This document shows, one piece after another, positions 8,160 through 16,351 of a DNA stretch of 20,064 bases (position 1 is the first letter of the stretch; every line of letters starts with the position of its first letter). The position numbers and the translations under genes are program-made. The notes under the pieces are model-generated. The model was not told the origin of the DNA. It did no database searches and saw nothing but the letters and a program-made list of their open reading frames with translations. The DNA lies in NCBI GenBank assembly GCA_903889815.1, contig CAISYX010000035.1, positions 1 through 20,064 on the forward strand, given 5' to 3'. This DNA comes from an uncultured Gammaproteobacteria bacterium (lineage in GTDB: Bacteria; Pseudomonadota; Gammaproteobacteria; Pseudomonadales; Pseudohongiellaceae).

Positions 8160-10223
8160 TCAGGCGGGACTGTCCGGGGCAGGGGGCACATCGCGTGTCT
8201 GCGCCACGCAGACACGGTTGCGACCGCTCTGCTTGGCCCGGTAGAGCGCTTTGTCGGCTCGCTCGAATGCCGTCTCGGGCATGTCATTGCGCCCGAATTC
8301 GGCAATGCCGAACGACATGGTGATCTGCACCTGCTTTTCCTTGAAGTGAAAGGGACATTTCTCGATCTTCTGGCGCACGTTGTTCATCAGCTTTTCGGCA
8401 TCCTCGAGCGCGATGTTGTTTAGCAGCACGACAAATTCCTCTCCGCCGTAACGTGCGACGAAGTCAGTCTGGCGAACGCGGGTGCTGATTTCCTTGGCCA
8501 GAATCCGCAGCACCTTGTCACCTGCCAGATGGCCGTAATTGTCATTGATCTGCTTGAAGTGGTCGACATCCGCGACCACCAGACACAATCCGGCGTCGCT
8601 GCCCTGGTCGACGGCATCGTGCCAGACATCGACTTCCTGACGCACGCGACGGTCATAGCCGGCACGATTGGGCAAATCCGTCAGTGCATCGCGGCTGACA
8701 AGCTGTTCCTGCTGCGCAAGATGCAGGCGCAACTCTCTTGATTCCGCTTCCATGGCATGTATTCGCTCTTCCAACTGCCGGGAATGCTCAGAGGACTGAT
8801 GCTGCTGCTGGCGCTTCATTTCCTTGAATTGATCCATTGAGGACAGGATGGTACTCAGCTGCCCCTGCACGGCTGACTTCAGCTCGCCGATGCTCTCAGC
8901 GACCTGCACTGACTCTGCGATACCAGTGATCTGCGACCGGACGGCCGCGTCCAGAGCCTTCTCAGATTCTCGCGCGACGCCTTCCTGCTCTCGGGAGAAC
9001 TGCACATACTCCTGTACCTGGCCCAGACTGGCATTCAATTCATTCAGGAAACGCTGAAACTCCGAGCGCTCCTGTTCAAGGGTTGTAGTAATCACTGTGG
9101 CAATATCTTCGAGAACAGCGATGAACTCATACCAGTTCAGCCCTCGAGCGACTCGACTGCGAATGCGCGATGCCAGCCCTGCGGATTGCTCAGGGATGTA
9201 GATATTTCCAAGGATGCGCAGGATCAATGGTTCAGCGTGATTGGCGATGACTGAGAACGCTGGTTCTGGCTCAGTGTGCGGCGAACTGGCCGGGCTGACA
9301 GGGTCAGTGCTTTCTGTCGCGGTATCCGCTGCGTCGCCAGCCACTTGCCCTTCTCCCCAAGCGGGCTGTGCCTGCGGCTCTTGGTTGACCGGTGGTATTT
9401 CCTCAAGTTCAAATTGTTCGGCGGCAAGTGCAGCGCCGTCTTCTGTATCTTCGCGCGCTGGTTCGTCTGGACGGGAAGCAGGTTTGCCGGACGACTGGAA
9501 AGGCATGGAGGCCGACACAATCGTATCGGCTTTGTTGGTGGTCGAATGTGCGACATTAGACGCAAGGGCGATGTCTGGAGTCCGGGCCGCTGTCGGCGCA
9601 CCGGGAATTCCTGGCACAGAGGTGCCCGCACCCGCAACATCAGTCTCTGAAGAAGATGCGACCTCTGGTTTGTCAGCGCCGAACATTCGGCTCCAGAAAC
9701 CCGCAGTTGGCTGCGTTATCGCAGTTTCAGGCTGATGGGTCAGCTCCTGAACCACCATGCGCAGCAGTTCGAGCAGATCGATAATCAGCTCTGAGTGACT
9801 GGGCGAGTCCTTGAGTTTGCCGGGGAGCGATTTGGAATACTGCCTGATGGCTCGTTTGAGCTCACGGGATACATCGAGTTCCTGCAATTGCGCTGCGCTG
9901 AGTGTCAGTGCGTTCTGTATGCCCCTGGTGCTTTGTTCCTTGCGCGTGTCGAGACGCAGAACGGACTTCTCTATTCGCTCCAGCAGCACTTCAAGCCCGG
10001 ATTCACTGTCCTCTGCGCGCAGAGCGGTGCGCAGGGCATTCAGTTCACGATCAAGGGTGGAGTCGAGGCCGTCGCCCGCAAGGCTGACGCCCACAAGTCC
10101 GCGGCGCAGCAGGCGAATTCTGTTGATGAGGGATTTTTCGCGATGGTCGTGCACTTCGAGGACGTCGAGAAACTTCTTCTTCCAGCGCGTAGCCTCAATG
10201 TTGTCGGTGTCACGTTGACTCAT
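8160..10223 (-). CDS. Diguanylate cyclase with long N-terminal region
   Basis: This 687-residue protein is predicted to make cyclic di-GMP from two GTP. The C-terminal GGDEF domain (about 510-675) carries DALTDLPNR (512-520), ADVDHFKQIND (551-561) and the active-site GGEEF (593-597). The product-inhibition I-site R584-Q-T-D587 sits exactly five residues before it, so the enzyme looks active and feedback-controlled. The rest is unusual: a helical domain at 1-165, a Pro/Ala/Ser/Thr-rich linker (about 166-325), a second helical region (326-400) and a long coiled coil (about 400-510). No transmembrane segment is seen. Position next to dsbA, cytochrome c4, engB and polA, and the length, suggest the Pseudomonas DgcH (PA5487) type; that comes from memory. 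No clear ribosome binding site precedes the ATG at 10223. Confidence 0.93.
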   Translation of the reverse strand: MSQRDTDNIEATRWKKKFLDVLEVHDHREKSLINRIRLLRRGLVGVSLAGDGLDSTLDRELNALRTALRAEDSESGLEVLLERIEKSVLRLDTRKEQSTRGIQNALTLSAAQLQELDVSRELKRAIRQYSKSLPGKLKDSPSHSELIIDLLELLRMVVQELTHQPETAITQPTAGFWSRMFGADKPEVASSSETDVAGAGTSVPGIPGAPTAARTPDIALASNVAHSTTNKADTIVSASMPFQSSGKPASRPDEPAREDTEDGAALAAEQFELEEIPPVNQEPQAQPAWGEGQVAGDAADTATESTDPVSPASSPHTEPEPAFSVIANHAEPLILRILGNIYIPEQSAGLASRIRSRVARGLNWYEFIAVLEDIATVITTTLEQERSEFQRFLNELNASLGQVQEYVQFSREQEGVARESEKALDAAVRSQITGIAESVQVAESIGELKSAVQGQLSTILSSMDQFKEMKRQQQHQSSEHSRQLEERIHAMEAESRELRLHLAQQEQLVSRDALTDLPNRAGYDRRVRQEVDVWHDAVDQGSDAGLCLVVADVDHFKQINDNYGHLAGDKVLRILAKEISTRVRQTDFVARYGGEEFVVLLNNIALEDAEKLMNNVRQKIEKCPFHFKEKQVQITMSFGIAEFGRNDMPETAFERADKALYRAKQSGRNRVCVAQTRDVPPAPDSPA

Positions 10224-10271
10224 TTTTGCGACTCGTCTGCAGGATACTTTCAGATTCTGACTGCCCTGTCA

Positions 10272-10305
10272 GCCCATGCAGGGGTTATGGTTCCCCGGCA
10301 TGGGC
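10272..10305 (-). terminator. Strong stem-loop between dsbA and the diguanylate cyclase
   Basis: An 8-bp perfect outer stem (GCCCATGC/GCATGGGC) encloses, after one A-G mismatch, an inner GGGG/CCCC stem with an 8-nt loop. It lies in the 114-bp gap between the end of dsbA and the start of the cyclase gene. Neither side has a U-tract, so it is not a textbook intrinsic terminator. It may attenuate transcription, protect the 3' end of the dsbA transcript, or work with Rho. Confidence 0.5.
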
Positions 10306-10337
10306 ATTGACGAAAGTCTGCGGTGCGACAACGCAAA

Positions 10338-10979
10338 TCAGCTGGAGCTTCTTTCCTTGTCCACAAGGAAATTGACAACTTCCAGCATTTCCTGCTGAGT
10401 CGGCACGGCTTCGCCGGTAGAGATCAGATACTTGCCATTCACAATCATGTTCGGCGTGCTGCGCACCTGATACTCACGCATTTTCGCTTCAGCCTGATTG
10501 ACCTTGGTGCGGACTGCAAAGGAGTTGAACGCAGTGGAGAACTCTTCAGCCGTTACACCATGCTGGGTAAACAAGGCAGACAACTGCTGCTCGTTCTGCA
10601 GGCGATTGCCCTGCACGTTGATAGCTTCGAACATGGGGCTGTGCAGTTCCTTTACTTTGCCGAGCGCCTCTGCTGCAAAGTAGGCCTGGGCATGAATCTT
10701 CATCAAATCATTCCACATGCCCGGGAAACGAACAAAATTGACATCAGCGGCAATACCGGCTTCCCAGTTTTCGATGAGTGGCTCGAAACGGAAGCAGTGA
10801 CTGCAGCCATACCAGAATACTTCCACGACTTCGATCTTCGCCGGGTCCGCTGTGCGCACCACCGCAGGCAGCACAATGTAATGCGTGCCTTCAACGTAAC
10901 GCGCTGGCTGAGCCAGCGCCGTAAACGCCAGAGGTGCCAGAACCAGAATTGCGAGTAACTGCTTGATGAGTTTGTGCAT
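10338..10979 (-). CDS. dsbA: Periplasmic thiol:disulfide oxidoreductase DsbA
   Basis: This 213-residue protein introduces disulfides into exported proteins. A signal peptide (1-23, ending ALA|QP) precedes a thioredoxin fold with the active site C59-S-H-C62 in VFWYGCSHC, interrupted by a helical domain. The cis-proline loop is T175-P176 (RSTPNMIVNGKY). The usual DsbA dipeptide is Pro-His; here it is Ser-His, which could shift the redox potential. The start ATG has GAGGGAG 7 nt upstream. It follows the cytochrome c4 gene by about 73 nt on the same strand, and a strong hairpin lies downstream. T2SS substrates often need disulfides before secretion, so it fits functionally with the secretion operon, although no co-transcription is shown. 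Confidence 0.95.
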   Translation of the reverse strand: MHKLIKQLLAILVLAPLAFTALAQPARYVEGTHYIVLPAVVRTADPAKIEVVEVFWYGCSHCFRFEPLIENWEAGIAADVNFVRFPGMWNDLMKIHAQAYFAAEALGKVKELHSPMFEAINVQGNRLQNEQQLSALFTQHGVTAEEFSTAFNSFAVRTKVNQAEAKMREYQVRSTPNMIVNGKYLISTGEAVPTQQEMLEVVNFLVDKERSSS

Positions 10980-11012
10980 TGCGTTTGCTCCCTCTACAGA
11001 CGTAGGTTCAAT

Positions 11013-11062
11013 TCAGTTCAACAGCCTCACAGAGACCGCGATCTCTCCCAACTCAGTTCAAC
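11013..11062. repeat. 10-bp direct repeat at the end of the cytochrome c4 gene
   Basis: TCAGTTCAAC occurs at 11013-11022 and again at 11053-11062, exactly 40 bp apart. The second copy contains the cytochrome c4 stop codon. Between them, AGAGA (11031-11035) and TCTCT (11042-11046) form a 5-bp hairpin with a 6-nt loop. There is no U-tract. The copies are exact, but a function is not evident and the repeat may be chance. Confidence 0.4.
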
Positions 11063-11679
11063 CCTGACAAGTAGCTGGCGATCGCGTCAATTTCGCGATC
11101 GGTCAGACGCTCAGCGACGATACGCATTGGCATCGCATTGCCGTCGTTGGCGCGAGAACCGGAGCGAAAGGCCTTCAGCTGATTGACAGTGTACTGTGCA
11201 TGCTGACCACCCAGTGCAGGGAACCCGGCCTGTTCGTTGCCTTGCCCTGTGGGAGAGTGGCAGGCAGAACAGGCAGCAACATTCAGACTTTCGATGCCGG
11301 AACGGTAGATGCTCTCGCCAAGCTCGACCAGATCAGGATTTGCCCCTTCCAGAGTCTTTTCCTGGTCTGCATAGAAGGCAGCCATGTCCTGCAGGTCCTG
11401 CTCACTGGAGTTGTCGAGCAGCCCTGTCATCAGCGGGACGACACGTGCGCCGCTCTTGATATCGTGCAGTTGCTTCAAGAGGTATCTGGCATTCTGGCCA
11501 GCCAGTTTTGGATTTTCGGCAACAGCACTGTTGCCCGTCGCGCCGTGGCATGCCCCACAAACAACTACCTTGCTTTCGCCTGCGGCCGCATTCCCTTGCG
11601 CGTAGCCCATGCTCGCTGTTGCGGCAAGGATCAGGGTGGATGCGAGAATCACTACATTCTTGGTGAATAGATTTTTCAT
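11053..11679 (-). CDS. Diheme cytochrome c4
   Basis: This 208-residue periplasmic electron carrier has a signal peptide (about 1-27, ending GYA|Q) and two tandem class I cytochrome c domains. Heme-binding motifs are C41-G-A-C44-H45 and C137-S-A-C140-H141. Probable Met ligands are M84 (VPLMTGLL) and the Met in NAMPMR (183 or 185). The length and twofold repeat fit cytochrome c4, which delivers electrons from the bc1 complex to terminal oxidases. That fits the oxidase-assembly genes cyoE and sco further right. The start ATG has a weak GGA 6 nt upstream. A TATAAT on the same strand lies about 135 nt upstream. dsbA follows downstream. Confidence 0.93.
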   Translation of the reverse strand: MKNLFTKNVVILASTLILAATASMGYAQGNAAAGESKVVVCGACHGATGNSAVAENPKLAGQNARYLLKQLHDIKSGARVVPLMTGLLDNSSEQDLQDMAAFYADQEKTLEGANPDLVELGESIYRSGIESLNVAACSACHSPTGQGNEQAGFPALGGQHAQYTVNQLKAFRSGSRANDGNAMPMRIVAERLTDREIDAIASYLSGLN

Positions 11680-11814
11680 GAATAGTCCAAATTCCCAGTG
11701 TTTTCAGAGTGCTTAAAATTCGATCCGCTGGCTGCCGCCAACGCGGTGCAGATGCCCTGTGAAGGGCGCCTGTACTGGCTCAATGAGCAATTTTCCACAA
11801 GCGAACGGGCGCGG

Positions 11815-11820
11815 ATTATA
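11815..11820 (-). promoter_or_regulatory. Candidate -10 box for the cytochrome c4 gene
   Basis: The minus strand reads a perfect TATAAT here, 135 nt upstream of the cytochrome start codon, in the 261-bp divergent gap before engB. At 17-nt spacing the -35 region is poor (TAGAGT, 3 of 6). A sigma-70 promoter is plausible but unproven. I could not place a convincing engB promoter in the same gap. Confidence 0.35.
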
Positions 11821-11940
11821 ACGCAAGACTTTGCATTACTCTATGAATTGGAGCGCTGCCATCGGCAAATAGTCCGCCTTTCCTGCCTCAGCGCCAGTCA
11901 CGCTTGCGATCTTACAAGGCTTACTGTATCTAGTGCGCCC

Positions 11941-12561
11941 ATGAATTACAAAACAGCCAGCTTTACAACCAGCTCGGTGGGCCTGGAGGATTGTCCCGCT
12001 GACAGTCTTCGCGAAGTCGCTTTTGCCGGCCGCTCCAATGCCGGCAAATCCAGCGCCATCAATGCTCTCACCAATCAGAACCGCCTTGCACGCACCAGCA
12101 AGACCCCGGGGCGAACGCAGCTTATCAATTTTTTCGGAATAGGCGAGGCGCGGTATCTGGTTGATCTACCGGGTTATGGCTACGCCAAGGTGCCCTTGAG
12201 TGTGAAGGATCAGTGGCAGGAACACCTCGAGCTTTACTTGAACGAGCGCGATGCACTGGCCGGCCTCGTGTTGCTGACAGACGTCCGCCATGCCTTCAAG
12301 GATTTCGACTTGATGATGATCAACTGGTCTCATCAGTCCAATCTGCCGATTCACATCCTGCTTACCAAAGCTGACAAATTGACGCGAGGCGCGTCACAAA
12401 ACGCTCTTCTGGGCGCGCGACGCCAGCTGACGGATTACCCCAACGCCAGCATTCAACTGTTTTCTTCCATGACCAAATCAGGCATCCCCGAGCTGGAAGC
12501 AGTCCTCGATCGCTGGATGGCAACTCCCACACCGGCAACTGAGGAGCAGGAGGCCGGATAA
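11941..12561 (+). CDS. engB: Ribosome-biogenesis GTPase EngB (YsxC/YihA)
   Basis: This 206-residue GTPase of the TRAFAC class helps assemble the large ribosomal subunit. G1 is GRSNAGKS (30-37), the G2 threonine region is TPGRTQ (55-60), G3 is DLPGYG (75-80) and G4 is TKAD (142-145). Length and motif spacing are typical. The frame stays open upstream to 11698, but the added residues have no family resemblance, and the ATG at 11941 gives the usual 25-29 residues before G1. No strong ribosome binding site is seen. The gene diverges from cytochrome c4 and converges on polA with only 31 nt between stop codons. Confidence 0.95.
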   Translation: MNYKTASFTTSSVGLEDCPADSLREVAFAGRSNAGKSSAINALTNQNRLARTSKTPGRTQLINFFGIGEARYLVDLPGYGYAKVPLSVKDQWQEHLELYLNERDALAGLVLLTDVRHAFKDFDLMMINWSHQSNLPIHILLTKADKLTRGASQNALLGARRQLTDYPNASIQLFSSMTKSGIPELEAVLDRWMATPTPATEEQEAG

Positions 12562-12592
12562 TCAGGCGACCTGCCCTTGGCGCAAGGCCGCT

Positions 12593-15358
12593 TCAGTGCG
12601 CTTCATCCCAGTTGTTGCCAACACCCACGTCAACCACCAGTGGCACATTCATGGCCGCGGCACTCACCATGCGGAAGCGGACACCTTCGGTCAGCAGCGC
12701 CACGTCTTTCTCGGCCACCTCGAAAACCAGTTCGTCGTGCACCTGCAGCACCATGCGCGCATCAAGCACGCCAGTCGCCAGCCAGTGGTCGATATCAATC
12801 ATGGCCTGCTTGATGATGTCCGCCGCCGTCCCCTGCATGGGGGCATTGATTGCGGTGCGCTGCGCTGCCTTGCGCAGCATGCCGTTGCCGGCGTGTATAT
12901 CGGGCAGGTAAAGCCTTCTGCCGAAAAGCGTTTCCACGTAGCCCAGTTCGTCAGCCAGCGCTTGTGTCTGCTCCATGTAATGCAGCACTCCCGGATACTT
13001 CTGAAAGTACAGATCGACGTAGTGCTGCGCACTGTGACGGTCAATTCCGAGTTGATTCGCCAACCCGAAGGCGGACATGCCATAGATCAGCCCGAAGTTG
13101 ATGGCTTTGGCACGGCGACGCTGTTCGCTGCTGACTTCTTCCAGAGGCGTGCCGAAAACCTCCGAAGCCGTGGCGCGATGCACATCCTGCGCGCTGGAAA
13201 ATGCTTTCAATAACCCGGGATCGCGGGACAGGTGCGCCATGATGCGCAGCTCCACCTGCGAGTAGTCGGCCGCCAGCAGCTTGCAGCCAGGGCTGGCCAC
13301 AAACGCCTGCCGCACCTTGCGCCCTTCCGCGGTACGAATGGGAATGTTCTGCAGGTTCGGCTCCGTGGAAGACAATCGCCCCGTAGCTGCAACGGCCTGC
13401 TGAAAGCTGGAGTGGATTCGACCGGAGCGTTTGTTGATGTCCAGAGGCAGCTTGTCCGTATACGTAGACTTGAGCTTGCTGAGCCCCCGGTGATCCATGA
13501 TCAGGCGCGGCAGTTCGTAGTCCAGCGCCAGCTCCTGCAGGACAGGCTCGGCAGTGGACGGCTGTCCGGTTGGCGTCTTCTTGAGGACAGGCAACTTCAA
13601 CTTGTCGTAGAAGATGGCCTGCAGCTGCTTTGGAGACCCGAGGTTGAACTCCTCGCCCGCCAACGCATAGGCTTCCCGTTCAACCTCGATCAGGCGACTG
13701 CCAAGCGCCTTGCTTTGCTTGCCCAGCAAGTCAGGGTCAACCTGAATCCCGCAGCGCTCCATGCGTTGCAACACCGGGATCAGTGCCATCTCGTAATACT
13801 TGTGCAAGCCCGCAAGTTCGCCCGTTTTTGCCAAGCGGGCGCCGAGCAGATCACTCAGCCGCAGCACCAGATCAGCCTTGCGCGCGGCAAAGGCCATGGC
13901 AGACGGAAGGTCGAGCTGACTGAAGGAAAGGCGCGCCTTGCCCTTGCCAAGCAGCGCTTCGGGAACCTCAAGATCCAGCTTCCCGTAGTGTTGCGCAATG
14001 TTCGCCAGAGAGTGATCCGTAGCGACAGAATTGAGGACGTAGGAACCCGTGAGAGTGTCAAAACGGAGGCCGGCAAGGCGGATGCCGCAATTCTCCAGAA
14101 CATGCATTTGAAATTTGGCGTCATGCGCAAGCTTGTGGATACGTGCATCTTCCAGCAGTGGCTTCAGTCGGTTGAGCACCTGTGTCCGATCCAGTTGCGG
14201 CGGGAACTCCAGAGAGTCATGCGCGACTGGAATATACCAGGCGTGTCCCGCAGTGTTTGCCAGGGCGATGCCCACCACCTCGGTTTCCATGAAATGACGA
14301 TCATCGGTCTGCAGTGCCAGTGCAAATCGGCCGGCCATGCGCAGGGCAGACACACAGGCGTCGAGGCCTTCCGCGTCCAGTACTGCAGTGGCTTGCGTCA
14401 TGCCTGCAAGTGCAGGCTGATCTTCTACCTCAGCGCTGACTGGGCTTGCCGGCGCCGGGACGTCGATGCTGGCAGTCCCCTGCGAGCGGGCCTTGGCTTC
14501 CACCTCTTTGACCCAGGACTTGAATTCGAGCTCGCTGTAGAGCGCAAACAAGGCTGTGGCGTCTTCTTGTGCATGCACCAGGTCTTCGATATCCACTTGC
14601 AACGGGACATCTCGCTTGATGGTGGCCAGTTCGTGTGAGAGCCACAGCATGTCCAGGCTTTCCCGCAGGCGCTCTCCGATCTTGCCCGAGACCTCGTCCT
14701 TGCGCGCCAGCAGCCCTTCAAGCGAGCCATATTCCTGCAGCCATTTGACTGCTGTTTTCGGGCCTACACCCGCCACCCCCGGAATGTTGTCGGCCTTGTC
14801 GCCGGTAAGGGCGAGGTATTCGACGACGCGCTCTGGCGGCAGTCCGAACTTGGCAGTGACGCCTTCGGCATCCAGAAATTCGTTGTTCATGGTATTGAGC
14901 AGCGTGACCTGAGGCGAGACCAGCTGCGCCAGATCCTTGTCTCCTGTGGAGATCAGCGTGCGTATGCCGCGCTGGGTGGCATGGGTAGCGAGTGTGCCAA
15001 TGACATCGTCGGCCTCGACGCCCTCGATCACCAGCATTGGCAGACCCATGGCGCGGATGATGGCGTGAATGGGCGCGATCTGGCTCCGCAACTCGTCAGG
15101 CATGGGGGGTCGATGGGCTTTGTAGTCGGAATAGATGTCATCGCGGAAAGTCTTGCCCTTGGCATCGAACACCACCGCGATGTGACTGTCGGGATAGGCC
15201 TTGACCAAACTGCGGATCATGTTGATCACGCCTTTGATGGCGCCGGTGTGTTGCCCCCGACTGGTCAGGAGGGGCGGCAGCGCGTGAAACGCTCGAAACA
15301 GGTAAGACGACCCGTCTACCAGAACCAGCTGGATAGGCGCTGGAGCGATGTCATTCAT
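12593..15358 (-). CDS. polA: DNA polymerase I, 3'-5' exonuclease site degenerate
   Basis: This 921-residue Pol I has three domains. The 5'-nuclease (about 1-290) keeps its acidic residues: D15, D65, E115, D117, D118, D140, D142. The polymerase (about 525-921) keeps motif A DYSQVELR (D698), motif B R747/K751/F755/Y759 and motif C VHDE (D875, E876), and ends in NWDEAH. In the middle domain (about 320-515) the fold is recognisable, but the residues matching E. coli D355, E357, D424, Y497 and D501 are A348, Q350, Q417, F490 and K494. Numbering is offset by seven throughout, so the alignment is gapless at these points. It should therefore repair and process Okazaki fragments without proofreading. 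The ATG at 15358 has AAGGAAG 5 nt upstream; the frame stays open to 15436. It lies 46 nt downstream of znuA. Confidence 0.97.
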   Translation of the reverse strand: MNDIAPAPIQLVLVDGSSYLFRAFHALPPLLTSRGQHTGAIKGVINMIRSLVKAYPDSHIAVVFDAKGKTFRDDIYSDYKAHRPPMPDELRSQIAPIHAIIRAMGLPMLVIEGVEADDVIGTLATHATQRGIRTLISTGDKDLAQLVSPQVTLLNTMNNEFLDAEGVTAKFGLPPERVVEYLALTGDKADNIPGVAGVGPKTAVKWLQEYGSLEGLLARKDEVSGKIGERLRESLDMLWLSHELATIKRDVPLQVDIEDLVHAQEDATALFALYSELEFKSWVKEVEAKARSQGTASIDVPAPASPVSAEVEDQPALAGMTQATAVLDAEGLDACVSALRMAGRFALALQTDDRHFMETEVVGIALANTAGHAWYIPVAHDSLEFPPQLDRTQVLNRLKPLLEDARIHKLAHDAKFQMHVLENCGIRLAGLRFDTLTGSYVLNSVATDHSLANIAQHYGKLDLEVPEALLGKGKARLSFSQLDLPSAMAFAARKADLVLRLSDLLGARLAKTGELAGLHKYYEMALIPVLQRMERCGIQVDPDLLGKQSKALGSRLIEVEREAYALAGEEFNLGSPKQLQAIFYDKLKLPVLKKTPTGQPSTAEPVLQELALDYELPRLIMDHRGLSKLKSTYTDKLPLDINKRSGRIHSSFQQAVAATGRLSSTEPNLQNIPIRTAEGRKVRQAFVASPGCKLLAADYSQVELRIMAHLSRDPGLLKAFSSAQDVHRATASEVFGTPLEEVSSEQRRRAKAINFGLIYGMSAFGLANQLGIDRHSAQHYVDLYFQKYPGVLHYMEQTQALADELGYVETLFGRRLYLPDIHAGNGMLRKAAQRTAINAPMQGTAADIIKQAMIDIDHWLATGVLDARMVLQVHDELVFEVAEKDVALLTEGVRFRMVSAAAMNVPLVVDVGVGNNWDEAH

Positions 15359-15404
15359 GTCCACTTCCTTGAATTGTTGAGCTGACGGCGATGCTTGACC
15401 GCAA

Positions 15405-16301
15405 TTATGGCGCCTGCATGCAGGTATCGAAAGCATCGGCGAGGCTGGTCAGTAGCCGAGCATAGCCTTGTTTGTCGGCCACGATGGCATCTCCCAGCGG
15501 GTCGATGGGAACTCGCTTCACCGGCAGGTCCCTCAGCACTGTATTGACTGTAGCCATACTGGTATTTATATCTTCCAGAAGACAGGCGGGCGAGTTCTGC
15601 TCTATCAGCGCCTGAATCTCCATCAAATGGCGAATACCGGGCTGGCTCTCATGATCCGGCGCCACTACAAACTGGTTCTGCAAGCCGAACTGGCGTTCGA
15701 AATACCGAATACCGTCGTGAAAGACGGCGAATTCCATCGCCCTCATGGAAGCGAGTCGGGTCGCTATTTGCGCCTGTGTCGCAACCACAAGCGACTGGAA
15801 AGCTGCCAGATTCGACTGGTAAGCGGCAGAATTGGCAGGGTCCCTCCGCACAAGCTCAACCGCCAGGTGCTCTGCAATCAGCATCGCATTTGCGCTGTTG
15901 AGCCAAAGGTGGCTGTCATAGCGCGCCTCCTCTTCCTGCAGCTGTTCGCCCCCGGGAGCCTGAAGCCAGATTTCAGGAAGGCTGGCTGCTTCCAGCACGG
16001 TGGTGGCGTCTTCGACATCGGAGAACAGGGAAGCCAGGTAGGTTTCCATTGGCTCGCCAACCCACAACAGGACATCCGCGCTGCTGACCAGAGCCACATC
16101 TGAAGGTCGCAGCACATAGTGGTGCGGGGATTGATTCGAGGGAATCAATACGGCAGGCTGAGCGACCCCGTCCATGACCGCTGCAGCGATCATCTGCAGT
16201 GGCTTGATGGATGCGACAACACTGGGCTGTGCCATGCTCGACAGCGGGCACATGAGCATCGTGCCAGCCAGCAGGCAGAACGTGGATATCCGTGTAATCA
16301 T
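15405..16301 (-). CDS. znuA: Periplasmic zinc-binding protein ZnuA
   Basis: This 298-residue solute-binding protein captures Zn for the ZnuBC transporter. A signal peptide (about 1-24, ending SMA|Q) precedes the two-lobed fold of metal-binding cluster A-I. Probable ligands are H60 or H61 (SPHHY), H131 (SHLW) and H195 (FHDG), with D268 nearby. C240 and C294 match the ZnuA disulfide. The loop before H131, usually His-rich in ZnuA, is short and acidic here (EQLQEEEARYD, 119-129). The gene diverges from znuCB across a Zur-type palindrome. The start ATG has no strong ribosome binding site. Mn-binding relatives exist, but the neighbours and the Zur box favour zinc. Confidence 0.9.
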   Translation of the reverse strand: MITRISTFCLLAGTMLMCPLSSMAQPSVVASIKPLQMIAAAVMDGVAQPAVLIPSNQSPHHYVLRPSDVALVSSADVLLWVGEPMETYLASLFSDVEDATTVLEAASLPEIWLQAPGGEQLQEEEARYDSHLWLNSANAMLIAEHLAVELVRRDPANSAAYQSNLAAFQSLVVATQAQIATRLASMRAMEFAVFHDGIRYFERQFGLQNQFVVAPDHESQPGIRHLMEIQALIEQNSPACLLEDINTSMATVNTVLRDLPVKRVPIDPLGDAIVADKQGYARLLTSLADAFDTCMQAP

Positions 16302-16332
16302 GAATGAGATCTAACCGGTGGCTATGAGCAAA

Positions 16333-16351
16333 AATGATATAATATACCATT
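16333..16351. promoter_or_regulatory. Zur-type operator overlapping divergent znuA/znuCB promoters
   Basis: AATGATATAATATACCATT is a 19-bp inverted repeat centred at 16342, with one mismatched pair. It fits the gammaproteobacterial Zur pattern (AAATG-n-TATA-n-TATA-n-CATTT). The plus strand contains the extended -10 TGATATAAT (16335-16343), and the minus strand contains TGGTATATT over the same bases. One bound Zur dimer pair would block both znuCB and znuA when zinc is sufficient. No zur gene is present in the window. Confidence 0.8.

Noticed and set aside
11698..11940. An 81-residue N-terminal extension of EngB
   Set aside because: It crosses the intergenic region with the candidate cytochrome promoter, and EngB normally begins about 25 residues before G1.
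12572..12586. CCTTG-GCG-CAAGG hairpin between engB and polA as a terminator
   Set aside because: It is only 5 bp with a 3-nt loop and lacks a U-tract on either strand.
13232..14638. A 468-codon plus-strand frame opposite polA
   Set aside because: It is antisense to conserved polymerase motifs and has no recognisable domain.
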